DNA of 64,000 bases, taken from assembly GCF_900184265.1 (NCBI RefSeq), contig NZ_FXXA01000002.1, positions 636,733 through 700,732 of the forward strand, read 5' to 3'. Position numbers and translations under genes: made by a program. Shown here piece by piece: positions 16,719 through 26,100 of this stretch. The stretch's first letter is position 1, and each line of letters starts with the position of its first letter. This DNA comes from Eggerthella timonensis. Lineage in GTDB: Bacteria; Actinomycetota; Coriobacteriia; Coriobacteriales; Eggerthellaceae. The notes beneath the pieces were generated by a model, which was not told the DNA's origin, did no database searches, and worked only from the letters and a program-made list of their open reading frames with translations.

Positions 16719-17228
16719 ATGGCTGAAAAAGACAACATCGTGCTCATCGGCATGCCCGGTGCCGGCAAATCGACCCTCGGCATCGTGCTGGCGAAGATCT
16801 TGAACTACGACTTCATCGACGCTGACCTGGTGATCCAGAACAGCTGCGACAAGACGTTGCAGAAGCTCATCGACGCGTGCGGCCCGGAGGGCTTCATCCA
16901 GGTGGAGAACGAGATCCTGCGCGACCTGACGGCGTCGAAGTCCATCATCGCCACGGGTGGCTCGGCCGTGTACTCCGACGAGGCCATGGAGCACCTGGCG
17001 GAGATCGGCACCATCGTGTACCTCAAGATCACGTTCGACCAGCTGGTCAACCGCCTGAGCGACTTGCAGGAGCGCGGCGTGGTGTTGAAGGGCGGCATCG
17101 GCATGAGCTTGCGCGAACTGTACGACGAGCGCCTGCCGCTGTACGAGCAGTACGCCGAGGTCACCGTCGACGTGAACGACCTGTCCATCACCGCCGCAGC
17201 CCGCAAAGTGGCCGACGCGCTGAAGTAG
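16719..17228 (+). CDS. Shikimate kinase-like P-loop kinase
   Basis: A 169-residue P-loop kinase with Walker A GMPGAGKST at residues 11-19, DFIDADLVIQ, IATGGSAVYSDEAM and the lid region NRLSDLQERGVVLKGG. Size and layout fit shikimate kinase. However, the substrate motif usually written FRxxE is FIQVE here, so the shikimate-binding arginine is missing, and the GGG motif is GGS. Either the substrate differs or the pocket is rearranged. The ATG at 16719 follows AAGGGAGGAAGTTCC. No other aromatic-pathway gene lies nearby; the CsaA-like gene follows after 9 bases. Confidence 0.7.
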   Translation: MAEKDNIVLIGMPGAGKSTLGIVLAKILNYDFIDADLVIQNSCDKTLQKLIDACGPEGFIQVENEILRDLTASKSIIATGGSAVYSDEAMEHLAEIGTIVYLKITFDQLVNRLSDLQERGVVLKGGIGMSLRELYDERLPLYEQYAEVTVDVNDLSITAAARKVADALK

Positions 17229-17237
17229 GAGAACTCC

Positions 17238-17606
17238 ATGGCTGCATCCGTTGCACCTGCTCCGGTGAAACCTACCATCACGATCGACGACTTGGACAAG
17301 ATCGACGTCCGGGTGGGGCGCATCGTGGCGGTGGACGACGTGGAGGGCTCCAAGAAGCTCATCAAGATGACGGTTGATTTCGGCGGCTTCACGCGCACCA
17401 TCCTGTCGGGCATGAAGGAGGAGCGCGAAGATTGCCAAGCCGAGCTCACCGGCAAGCAGGCGTTGTTCGTGGTGAACCTCGCGCCGCGCAAAATGGCGGG
17501 CGAGGTGTCGGAGGGCATGGTGTACGACATCGGCTACGAGGACGGTATCCTGCCGGCGCTCGCCGTGCCCGAACGCGAGGTTCCCGACGGCGTGCGCCTG
17601 GGATAA
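17238..17606 (+). CDS. tRNA-binding domain protein (CsaA/MetRS C-terminal-like)
   Basis: A 122-residue protein made of one EMAP/tRNA-binding OB-fold. Signatures are IDVRVGRIVAVDDVEGSKKL, TRTILSGMKE, KQALFVVNLAPRKMAGEVSE and GMVYDIGYEDG, as in CsaA and the C-terminal domain of methionyl-tRNA synthetase. It may act as a chaperone-like or tRNA-binding accessory protein. The conserved NLAPRKMAG(E) loop is intact. It is the last gene before a very strong terminator. Confidence 0.85.
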   Translation: MAASVAPAPVKPTITIDDLDKIDVRVGRIVAVDDVEGSKKLIKMTVDFGGFTRTILSGMKEEREDCQAELTGKQALFVVNLAPRKMAGEVSEGMVYDIGYEDGILPALAVPEREVPDGVRLG

Positions 17607-17638
17607 CCCCTCCCGGCCGGAAACGTCCCGTCGCGCAA

Positions 17639-17674
17639 AAAGCCCCCGCAGCTCACGGTGAGCTGCGGGGGCTT
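17639..17674 (+). terminator. Strong terminator after the CsaA-like gene
   Basis: Arms AAGCCCCCGCAGCTCAC and GTGAGCTGCGGGGGCTT are fully complementary around a very short centre, preceded by AAAA and followed by a TT-containing tract. It separates this rightward operon from the leftward pilus operon that ends at 17720. Confidence 0.85.
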
Positions 17675-17719
17675 GCTCGTTGCCGGGTGCGAGCGCGAAA
17701 CGCGAAGCGCGCAGCGCCC

Positions 17720-18793
17720 TTACAGCCCCTCCACCTCGAACCGCTTCTTGAGCGCTTCCTGATGGATGCTGTACTGCAGCGCCATCTCCTTGGCCACGCG
17801 GCCCTGCTTCACGAGGTCGAACAGGCTTTGGTCCATCGTGCGCATGCCCGAGGCGCCGCCGGCGGCGATGACGCTGTCGATCTGGTGCGTCTTCTCCTCG
17901 CGGATGAGGTTGCGGATGGCCGTGTTCGTGTACATGATCTCGAACGCGGGGGCCACGCTGCCGTCCACCGTGGGCACGAGTTGCTGCGACACGATGGCTT
18001 CGAGCACCATGGAAAGCTGCATGCGGATCTGGCGCTGCTGCGAGGCGGGGAAGGCGTCGATGATGCGGTCCACCGTTCCGGCCGCGCCCGTGGTGTGCAG
18101 CGTGGAGAACAGCAGTTGCGCCATCTCGGCTGCCGTGACGGCCGTGCCGATGGTCTCGTAGTCGCGCATCTCGCCCAGCAGGATGACGTCGGGGCTCTCG
18201 CGCATGGCCGAGCGCAGCGCCTCGCTGTACGTGGCGATGTCGGTGGGCACTTCGCGCTGCGTGACGATGCAGCTCCCGTGACGGTGCACGTACTCGATGG
18301 GATCCTCCATCGTGATGATGTGGCCGGCGCGCTCGTGGTTCAGCTTGTCGATGATGCAGGCCAGCGTCGTGGACTTGCCCGCGCCTGCCGGTCCTGTGAT
18401 CAGCACGAGGCCTTTCTGGAGCGAGGCGAGGCGCAGCACTTCCTCGGGAATGTGGTACTCGGCCGGGTCGGGCAGACCGAACGGGATGACGCGGATGACC
18501 GCGCCGTACGACCCGCGCTGCCGCAGGATGTTGGCGCGGAAGCGGCCGATGCCCGCGATGGCGAACGAGAAGTCGTCGTCGTGGTTGCCGTTGTCGATGA
18601 ACTGCGCCATGCTGCGGCCGGACACCTCGTAGATGGCGCGCACGAACGTTTCGGTGTCTGCCGGCATGAGCGGCGCCGAGTCGAGGCGGATCTGCCGCCC
18701 GCTCACTTCGTAGGCCAGAGGCAGGCCCGCAATGATGAAGATATCGGACGCCTTCGCGTCGACCATCTCTCGCAGCAGCTCTTCAAGTCTCAT
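17720..18793 (-). CDS. pilT: PilT-type pilus retraction ATPase
   Basis: A 357-residue hexameric secretion-type ATPase. Visible motifs are Walker A GPAGAGKST near residue 133, the Asp box ITMEDPIEYVH, Walker B DVILLGEMRD near 202, and the His box STLHTTGAAGTVDRIIDAFP near 225. PilT-specific AIRNLIREEKTHQ lies near 287, where classical PilT has AIRNLIREGK. The N-terminal segment LLREMVDAKASDIFI also matches PilT. In type IV pili PilT powers retraction. It is the last gene of a seven-gene minus-strand operon that contains no PilB-like extension ATPase, so it may be the only motor here or work with an unlinked one. Confidence 0.9.
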   Translation of the reverse strand: MRLEELLREMVDAKASDIFIIAGLPLAYEVSGRQIRLDSAPLMPADTETFVRAIYEVSGRSMAQFIDNGNHDDDFSFAIAGIGRFRANILRQRGSYGAVIRVIPFGLPDPAEYHIPEEVLRLASLQKGLVLITGPAGAGKSTTLACIIDKLNHERAGHIITMEDPIEYVHRHGSCIVTQREVPTDIATYSEALRSAMRESPDVILLGEMRDYETIGTAVTAAEMAQLLFSTLHTTGAAGTVDRIIDAFPASQQRQIRMQLSMVLEAIVSQQLVPTVDGSVAPAFEIMYTNTAIRNLIREEKTHQIDSVIAAGGASGMRTMDQSLFDLVKQGRVAKEMALQYSIHQEALKKRFEVEGL

Positions 18794-18803
18794 CTCGTTG
18801 CTC

Positions 18804-19271
18804 CTATCGTGTTTGCGCAGCGCCCGACCACAGCGCCTCTCCCTGGCTGTCGTTCGTCCACAGCGTCGTTGCTTTCCATGCCGTAATCGTGTACGTTGCG
18901 TTCGCGTGTATCTCCAGATCGATGGTGAGCGTGCGCCCGCTATCGGTCGTGAATTCGGCTTCTATCTGCGTGCCTTCGAGCTTGGCGTTCTCGGGCAGCA
19001 CGCGTTCGATCGCGGCCAGGGCCTCGCTCGTGCCGCCGCCCGCCTCGCGCACCTGCGCGAGCACGGCATCCATCTCGGACACGAACTGCTGGGCTGCGCT
19101 CTCGTTGGCGTACGTATCGCTGGTGAAAGTCGCCTGTCGCTCGGCCGCCGCGTACGTGGCTTGCGCCGTGGTTACCGACAGCACGGCCATGACCGCTAGA
19201 CACAAAATGATGACCAGGGCGAACAGGCTGATGGGCCCGATGCGCACCGATCCGCGCCCGCGCGTCGTCAT
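18804..19271 (-). CDS. Small single-helix protein of the pilus operon (TadE/minor-pilin-like)
   Basis: A 155-residue protein with a basic N-terminus, one helix (ISLFALVIILCLAVMAVLSV) and an extracytoplasmic domain predicted to be mixed alpha/beta. No Gly/Glu prepilin cleavage motif of the classical kind is obvious. The ATG overlaps the previous stop as ATGA. Context suggests a pseudopilin or assembly factor, which is inference from topology and neighbours only. Confidence 0.65.
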   Translation of the reverse strand: MTTRGRGSVRIGPISLFALVIILCLAVMAVLSVTTAQATYAAAERQATFTSDTYANESAAQQFVSEMDAVLAQVREAGGGTSEALAAIERVLPENAKLEGTQIEAEFTTDSGRTLTIDLEIHANATYTITAWKATTLWTNDSQGEALWSGAAQTR

Positions 19272-19732
19272 GCTGCACCGCCTTCCTTCGTCGCGTCGTC
19301 GCTTACGTAGCGGGCCGTGTCGATGGTGTACACCACGTCCCCGTCATGCTCCACGTTGATGGTGGCGCGGTACAGCGTGCCGGCCGCCGAGCGCTCGGAC
19401 GCGACGTCGCGGCTCACGAGGTACGCATCCTCGCCGCCTTCCGAGCCGTTCGCACGCGCGCCCTCGGCATCGAACGTCTCGGTCATCGAACCCGACTCGG
19501 GCGCGGCGGCGAACCGCTCGGCGTTGTTGGAGGCGAGGGAGACGGCCTGGGTGAGCACGCGCTCTTCGACTCCGCGCGCGTGCGCCGCTCCGAACAGCTG
19601 CATGAACGTGGCCAGCGCGAACGCCAGGAACACGAGCAGCACCAGCGCCTCGACGACGAACGCCGTGCCGTGCCACGTGGTGTCGGAGCCGCGGCGCCCG
19701 GTGAGCAGGGTTCCCGGGGAAAGCTTCGCCAT
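19268..19732 (-). CDS. Small single-helix pilus-operon protein
   Basis: A 154-residue protein with one helix near residues 23-45 (AFVVEALVLLVFLAFALATF) after a short basic leader, then an extracytoplasmic domain. The FVVEALVLLVFLAF segment, with Glu as the first charge inside a hydrophobic run, is reminiscent of type IV pilin or TadE N-termini. The frame is open further upstream, but the ATG at 19732 lies one base after the previous stop (TAA G ATG read on the minus strand) and is preferred. No confident family. Confidence 0.65.
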   Translation of the reverse strand: MAKLSPGTLLTGRRGSDTTWHGTAFVVEALVLLVFLAFALATFMQLFGAAHARGVEERVLTQAVSLASNNAERFAAAPESGSMTETFDAEGARANGSEGGEDAYLVSRDVASERSAAGTLYRATINVEHDGDVVYTIDTARYVSDDATKEGGAA

Positions 19733-19733
19733 G

Positions 19734-20276
19734 TTAGGCACCTCCCATCGAGCTGCGCAGCGCGATCTGCACGTTGCCGTCGTCCGTTTCGACCGAGAGC
19801 AGCCCGTTCTCGTAGGAGAACGAGAACCGCTCGGAAGCGACGATGGGGGTGGCCTTGTCGGGCGTGTACTCCGCATCTGCCAGCGCGTACTCCTCCACGA
19901 TCATGCCCTGATACGCGTAGATGCGCGTTTCGAACGTGCCGTTTTCCAAGTGCTCGGAAAGCACGAGCGAGCGCCCTTCGGGGCCCTGGCCCGCACCGAC
20001 CGCATCCGTGGCGTCCGATGCCCGAACGCTGTTGGCGATGAGCCCCGTGGCCAGGCGCGACGTGTCGGCCTGGTCGCGCACGTCCACGAGTGCGCGATAC
20101 AGGCCCGTGCCCGCCATGATTGCGATAAGCAGCACGGCTACGAACAGCGCGAACAGGATCACGGTGAAGAACCGGCCGAATTCGTGGCCGTTCTCGGCGC
20201 TTTGCGCTATGCCTCGACTGGTCAGAGCTTCCATGACCGCATCCTCATCCTGCCCGCTGGGGCGATCGCTTATCAT
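19734..20276 (-). CDS. DUF4860-like pilus-operon membrane protein
   Basis: A 180-residue protein with one helix near residues 38-60 (TVILFALFVAVLLIAIMAGT) and a C-terminal beta-rich extracytoplasmic domain. The layout, with LYRALVDVRDQADTSRLATG directly after the helix, fits DUF4860 proteins found in pilus-like clusters of Coriobacteria and Clostridia. The ATG at 20276 overlaps the previous stop (ATGA); an ATG at 20234 has a better GAGGA site and may be the true start. Function unknown; minor pilin suspected. Confidence 0.65.
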   Translation of the reverse strand: MISDRPSGQDEDAVMEALTSRGIAQSAENGHEFGRFFTVILFALFVAVLLIAIMAGTGLYRALVDVRDQADTSRLATGLIANSVRASDATDAVGAGQGPEGRSLVLSEHLENGTFETRIYAYQGMIVEEYALADAEYTPDKATPIVASERFSFSYENGLLSVETDDGNVQIALRSSMGGA

Positions 20277-20599
20277 CGCGGTACCACCACGACGCTCGGC
20301 ATGATGTTCTCAGCGAACACCTCGTAGGTGATCACGTAATCGTCGCGGTTCACGCGCAGGCCGTACTCGTTCTCAAGATGCTCGAGCGAGGCAGGGAAGG
20401 AGCCCTCGATGGCGCAGCACTGCTTCGCGCTGTCGAGGATGGCGTTGCGCACCGACAGGGCTCCTTGCTCGCGCAGGTTCTGCCCCACAATGCCCGCCGC
20501 GAACCAACCGCCGACGATCAGCACGATCGCGAGCGCAAGCACGACCAGCCGGATTCCCCGACTGCGGCGGCGCTGCTTTGTCGATCGCTCATGATACAT
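20273..20599 (-). CDS. Small pilin-like membrane protein
   Basis: A 108-residue protein. A highly basic N-terminus (STKQRRRSRGIRLV) precedes one helix (LVVLALAIVLIVGGWFAAGI). The remaining 65 residues include an adjacent Cys pair (KQCCAIEGSFPASLEHLENE). The pattern SFPASLEHLENEYGL recalls pseudopilins, where a short peptide after the helix reads YP-xx-L-xx-L. It starts 8 bases after the PilC stop. No family is recognised with confidence. Confidence 0.65.
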   Translation of the reverse strand: MYHERSTKQRRRSRGIRLVVLALAIVLIVGGWFAAGIVGQNLREQGALSVRNAILDSAKQCCAIEGSFPASLEHLENEYGLRVNRDDYVITYEVFAENIMPSVVVVPR

Positions 20600-20607
20600 G
20601 GGCGCAC

Positions 20608-21660
20608 CTAGCCGATCGATCCCATGATGCCGATGAGCGGCAGCATGACCGAGACGAGCGTGGCTCCCACGGCGATGGTCAGGAAGGCGGCCAGCATCGG
20701 CTCGACGCCGTCCACCAGGCGATCCATCTTCACGATGGCGTCGTCGAAGAACGTCAGCGACAGGCGGCCCAACACGTTCTCCACGCTGCCGGATCGCGCG
20801 CCGATGGTGAGCATGCGGGCGTACACGGGCTCGAACACGCCGCTGTCGGTGATGGCCTGCGCGAGGCTCTTCGGTGCGGTCAGGTCCAGCATTTCACCGC
20901 GCGCGCCTTCAAGCTGAGCTTTGAGCGAGCGGTGGTCGACCATGGCCACGGCCTCCTTCATGGCCGTGTCGGTGTCGATGCCCGAGGCCACGTAGGTGGC
21001 AAGCGCCGACGTGAAACGGCTCAAGGCCAGCTGGTGCATGGTGCCGCGCGTGCCGGGCAGCTTCTCGGCAAGCGACATGAGGCGGTGCCGTCCGCCTTCG
21101 CTGCGCATGGCAACAGCCATGATCAGCACGAACGCGGTGCATACGAGCGTGATGGCAAGGGCCGCCCAGCCGATGCCGATGGAGATGTTCACGGTGTTGA
21201 ACGAGCCGGCGGCCAAATCGCCGGACAGGCTTTCGTACACGTTCACGAACACGGGCAGGATGACCGCTACCGTAAAGGCGAGGATGACGGACATGACGCA
21301 GAGCAGCGCGGCGGGATAGATGATGCTCGAGCGCATTTTGGCGAACAGGCGGCCCTCTTCGTCGTAGTACACGGCAAGCGTGCGCAGCGTCGGCTCGAGG
21401 CGCCCCGACACCTCGCCCACGCGCATCATGTCGACGACGTGGTTGGGGAAGGAGCCCGAATGCTTGAGCGCGTCGGCCAGCGTTTCGCCGGCGATAAGGC
21501 GCGCGTACACGGCATTGCAGGCGTTCTTGAACGAGCCCCGCTCCATGTTCTCGCCGAGCAGGCTCACCGCCTCGTCGGTTTGGATGCCGGCGGCCAGCAT
21601 GATGGCGACGCTCTCGCAGAATGCGCTGACGGCGCTGCTCTCAAGCACGGTAGTGGCCAT
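20608..21660 (-). CDS. Type II secretion/type IV pilus inner-membrane platform protein (PilC/GspF)
   Basis: A 350-residue platform protein with two copies of the GspF domain. The first begins at FCESVAIMLAAGIQTDEAVS near residue 14, and the second at FTSALATYVASGIDTDTAMK near 220. Helices lie near 120-145, 170-195 and 320-345. The protein anchors the pilus ATPase to the membrane. The frame stays open 42 codons upstream, but homology starts at the ATG at 21660, which has AAGGAG ten bases before it. It is the second gene of the operon. Confidence 0.9.
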   Translation of the reverse strand: MATTVLESSAVSAFCESVAIMLAAGIQTDEAVSLLGENMERGSFKNACNAVYARLIAGETLADALKHSGSFPNHVVDMMRVGEVSGRLEPTLRTLAVYYDEEGRLFAKMRSSIIYPAALLCVMSVILAFTVAVILPVFVNVYESLSGDLAAGSFNTVNISIGIGWAALAITLVCTAFVLIMAVAMRSEGGRHRLMSLAEKLPGTRGTMHQLALSRFTSALATYVASGIDTDTAMKEAVAMVDHRSLKAQLEGARGEMLDLTAPKSLAQAITDSGVFEPVYARMLTIGARSGSVENVLGRLSLTFFDDAIVKMDRLVDGVEPMLAAFLTIAVGATLVSVMLPLIGIMGSIG

Positions 21661-21727
21661 AATCGTTTCGCTCCTTGTCACGCGCTTCTCGTCTCGAAGC
21701 TCTCGTATTTCCGCACGTCGATTCACG

Positions 21728-22738
21728 TTAGTACGTGTACCGATCGGTGTAGTCCTTGGCGTTGCCAACGTACTGTCCGGCCCCATCGGCAGCTGCGAAG
21801 GTCAGGTCGATGCGCGTCCAGGCGTCCGCGACGGCGCTGACCTCCACGCTTATCCAGCTACCGTCAAGATATACCATATTCCACGCATGGTAAATATTAT
21901 CAGGAGAAACGTATCCGGTGATAATCTTCGTCGGGATTCCCTGACTGCGCAACATGGCGGCTCCCAAGCTGACGTAATCGAAGCAGATGCCCTTCTTCTC
22001 GGCCATCGTGGCATCGGGGTCGGGCACGTAGCCCGTCGCATCGGCAAGCTGCTCGGCTTTGGCCGTGTCGTAGGAAATGTTTTCGGCTATCCATGTGTAG
22101 ACGTTGCGCAGCACCTCGCCCTCGTTCTGCGCCCCCTCGGACAGCTTGTTGGCCTGGGCCACGCTCGCGCTGTCGGCATCGTAGTCGCAGAACACGTTCG
22201 GGCGCAGATAGGGCTCGAACTCGTCGTCCATCGCCACATCGGCTTGCGCGGTGGTGATTTGGACGTAGCTGTTGCCGCTCGTGTTTTGCATGATGTTGAA
22301 CTCGTAAGCGCCGTCTCCCATGTTGAGCGGGCAGATGATGGGCGTGCCGTCGTTGGGGAGGTCGTAGTTGTAGGCCAGCTCGTCTTTGACGACTTGGAAT
22401 TTCAGACGGCTGCCGTTCTCGGCCGATGCCGCCACGTAGCCCTGCGCGAGCGACGACGTGTCGATCGAGCCGCCGTGGTCGGTGACGGCGCCTTCGGCAT
22501 TGAAGGCGGAGGTGGCCAGCTCGGGGCGTTGGAATGCGGGGCCGCTCGTGGAATCGCCCTCGCCGGCGTTCGTCGTCGTGGTTGCGCGGGCGGATCCGCC
22601 GCCGTTCGAGCCGCATCCTGCGATGAGGCCCAACGCAAGCGCGAGGCACAATGCGCACGCGATGGTGCGCGCGAATGCACGGCCGGTTCGTCGCGCCGCC
22701 CGTGCGGGAGGGTAACCTGATGTGCTGCGTGTTTCCAC
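21728..22738 (-). CDS. Transglutaminase-like domain lipoprotein
   Basis: A 336-residue predicted lipoprotein. A long basic leader and hydrophobic run (ACALCLALALGLIAGC) end in the lipobox LIAGC. A transglutaminase-like core lies at about 205-310, with the catalytic Cys in KKGICFDYVSLGAAMLRSQG, His in PDNIYHAWNMVY and an acidic residue in the following strands. Such domains act as cysteine proteases or cross-linkers outside the cell. As the first gene of the pilus operon it could process or cross-link pilus subunits; this is inference from position. The 67-base gap to pilC is the largest in the operon. Confidence 0.85.
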   Translation of the reverse strand: METRSTSGYPPARAARRTGRAFARTIACALCLALALGLIAGCGSNGGGSARATTTTNAGEGDSTSGPAFQRPELATSAFNAEGAVTDHGGSIDTSSLAQGYVAASAENGSRLKFQVVKDELAYNYDLPNDGTPIICPLNMGDGAYEFNIMQNTSGNSYVQITTAQADVAMDDEFEPYLRPNVFCDYDADSASVAQANKLSEGAQNEGEVLRNVYTWIAENISYDTAKAEQLADATGYVPDPDATMAEKKGICFDYVSLGAAMLRSQGIPTKIITGYVSPDNIYHAWNMVYLDGSWISVEVSAVADAWTRIDLTFAAADGAGQYVGNAKDYTDRYTY

Positions 22739-23128
22739 GATCTCTTTTCGCGTTCGTCGTGTGTTGCGAACCGTTGCGGTCGCCGGTGCTCATGCGCACC
22801 CATTATAGCCGTTTGGGAAGGGGTGGAAGCGAGCATGGGACGTTCTCCATGCGCACCGCCCGTAAACGGTGTTATGCGAGGTCAACGATCACTGTTCAAA
22901 TGATTGTTGAATAGTCCTATTTATCGATACCCCCTCTTTGATACAGAGGACCCGTGTGCTAAAATGAAGGTTGGGTTTTCACCGCATGTCTCGGCATGCC
23001 CGGAACCTACCACATCAGAATTTGCAACACAGCATGTCAGATCACGTATGAGCGAGTCACTTTTGCACGCGGCGCTCGAAAAGGCAAGGGCGCCGATTAT
23101 GCGCAATCAAGAAGGATTCGGTGATCGT
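22739..23128 (+). promoter_or_regulatory. Divergent intergenic region with a sigma70-type promoter for the giant surface protein
   Basis: The 390-base gap is AT-rich compared with its surroundings. A good promoter is TTGATA at 22938-22943 and TAAAAT at 22960-22965 with 16 bases between, giving a leader of about 150 bases before the preferred start at 23129. I see no riboswitch I can name in the leader. The promoter of the leftward pilus operon must also lie here but is not clear. Confidence 0.6.
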
Positions 23129-26100
23129 ATGGGCATGTTGGAAAAATTCTGTGACGTGAAGAACACGTTCGAGGGCAAGGCGCTCGCCGTCTTCATGTCC
23201 TTCGTACTTGCTTTCTCGCTGGTCAGCCTCACGTCGTTGGCAAGCGCTGCCGAAGGTGAGGCATCTTCCGATGCCCCAGCGGCCGCTACCGCCGACGACG
23301 CGTCCGACGCGCCCGCCGATCCCGTCGAAACCCCGGCGGCCGATCCCGTCGAGCAGGCTGCCCCCGAAACCGCGCCTGCCGCGCCCGAAGCGACCGAGCC
23401 GGCTCAGAGCGAGCCCGAAGCTCCGGCGACGACCGAACCTCAAGCTCCGGTTGAAGAGGTGAAAACCGTCGAGCCCGGCGTGGCTTCCGTCAGCCTCGAC
23501 TTCACGCATGCCTACGTGAAGTACCTGGGCCAGACCATCGCGCTTCCCACCGAATCCATGAACGCCCCGCTGAACAAGGAGCTGGTGTTCTCCTCGTATG
23601 CCGACACCGGCTACGAGATCGATCATGTGAAGACCGTCGTCAACGGCACCGAGACCGAGCTCGAAGCCGACGAGGAGACCGGCGAATACACGGTTCCCGC
23701 CGACCAAGTGACCAGCAATCTCGTCATCGAGGTTGAGGCGAAGGCCGTTGAGCAGGGCGACGCATCTGCGGATGCCGTCGCCAAGCCGCTGGATAACGCC
23801 CCCAAGAACGAGGCCGAAAAGCCGGCAGACGAGCAGGCTGCTCCTGCCATCACGCTGACTGAGACCGTCGACGGCGCGATCGTCACGCTGGAAGCGACCG
23901 AAGGCGTGCTGCCCGAGGGCGCGACGATGAAAGTCGTCCCGCTTACCGGCGAGGACGTGAAGGGCATCGCCGAACAGAAGGCGACGGAAGAGGGCCGCGA
24001 GCTGGTGAATTACGTGGCGTTCGACGTGACGCTCTACGATGCCGAAGGCAACGAGATCCAGCCGAACGGTCCGGTGTCGATCGCAGTAGGAAGCTCCAGC
24101 CTCAACGCGAACGATACTGCGCTGTACCATGCCGATGAGAACATTGCCGATGTCGAAAAGGTTGCCGAAGGCACCGAAGCATCGCTCGAGCATTTTTCTC
24201 CCGTGTTGGCCATCGAGTCCCGCGCAGCGACGAGCGCCCTGTCCGATTCCTCCATCGAAGGGTCGGGCACGCAAAGCGATCCGTACCTGATTCCCGTTGG
24301 AGAGACTCTGACGATGACGGGTGCGGTCAGTCCTTCCGGATCGTGCAACTGGTCATGGAGCAGCGGGAAGGATAACGATTGGACGTGGCCCGGGGACTAT
24401 GCAACGCCTCATGGTTTTGATTATCCGGTCACGAATGTGGCCTCGATAACGGGCGATAAGCCTTCAGATGCCCTCTTTTGCGCTACCTATATGTATATAG
24501 ATGCAGCATTTGCCGATCAAATAACCTATTACTATTTCAAAGTCGTTGAAGCTGGGTCGACTGAACCTGCGACTGCGTTCACCGCCCTTGAAGGTTCGAA
24601 AACGATTGCTGTTGGTTCTACCACGAAACTCACGATTGCGACGGAGCCGGCCAAGGCCAGCACGAAGGGCGTCGTGTGGTCGTCTAGCAATGCCAACATC
24701 GCTTCGGTTGACAGCAAGGGCGTCGTGACGGGCGTGAAGCAGGGCAAGGCCGTTATCACGGCCGCTCTTCCGAATACGGATGTAACCGCTTCGACCACCA
24801 TCGAGGTCACAGCCGCTCAACCGACTGTCGAGGTCGCATATTTCTACGCATTGACGCCCGGTGGCGATCCCATGGATCTGCATAGCAAAAGCTGGCTGTA
24901 TGTTGGCAAGGGGTCCATCAATACCACGGGGCTCGTTGATTCGCAGGGGAAAAAGTTTGTGAGCGGGCAGGGTCAGTTCGCCCTCGATACTACCGATCGC
25001 GTTATCACGTACCCTGAAGAGGCCAGCATCAAGGAAGCGGTCGCTCAAAAGTACGGCGTGAGCGTGGAAGAGGTGAATATCGAATACCAGCCTTACAAGA
25101 TTACGTATCCAAAGGGTTGGAAGGATTCTGATAAAGTCTCCCATGATAGCAACAAACCTTGCTGGCATGTCGATATGACTATTTCTTTCACCGCGAAAGA
25201 AAAAGCGAGCGCCGTATACCATTTATGGGATGCGGGCGAGACCGGCTACGCTCCGGTGGAAAATTACACGCTCAACATCAATGAGACCACGGCGCCCAAA
25301 TCCAATGCCTATCCCGAGGTGAAGACTGATAGTTCTGGCGTGAACTATCGTTTCGATGGCTGGTACACGAACGAGGGATGCACGGGTGAGAAGGTGACGT
25401 TCCCCTATACGCTCACTGGCGCCGCTGATTTTTATGCCCGCTACGTTGCGGTTTCGCGATACACCGTCAATTACGACGGCAACGGGGCCGAGTCGGGTAC
25501 GGTGCCCTTCGACCGCAGCACATACGAGCACGGCAACGCCGTTGAGGTGAAGAGCGATAAAGTGCCGCAACGCGCCGGCTACACCTTTACCGGCTGGAAC
25601 ACTTCCTCCGATGGCACCGGTACGACCTATCAGCCAGGCGAGACGTTCTCCATGCCCGAGAGCGATACGACGTTGTATGCTCAGTGGGCGGCGAGCGCAT
25701 CGTCCTACGCAGTCGAATACTATTACCAAGAGCAGGGTTCGTATCCAGAGCAGGCTTCCTTGTTGGAGAGCCGCCAGGAGCTGACCGATAGCGAAGTTGC
25801 GGTTACGGCGCAGGACAGGACACCGGCTCGGGATGGGTACGTGTTGGACGAGACCGCGCAGTCCGTCTATGAAGGTACCGTCGCAGGCGATGGCTCGCTT
25901 GTGCTCAAAGTGTACTTCAAGCAGCAGTTCGTCGTGTCGTTCCTGCCTGGCGATCAGGGAACGTTTGCGGCTGTCGAGCATGATGCGCTCGAGTGGGGCG
26001 CATCAACCCCTGCTGCTCCGGAGCCGACGGGTGAGCCCGGTTACATATTTTCCGGATGGTCGCCCGAATACAAGCAGGGCTCCGAAGTCGCGGCGAGCGT

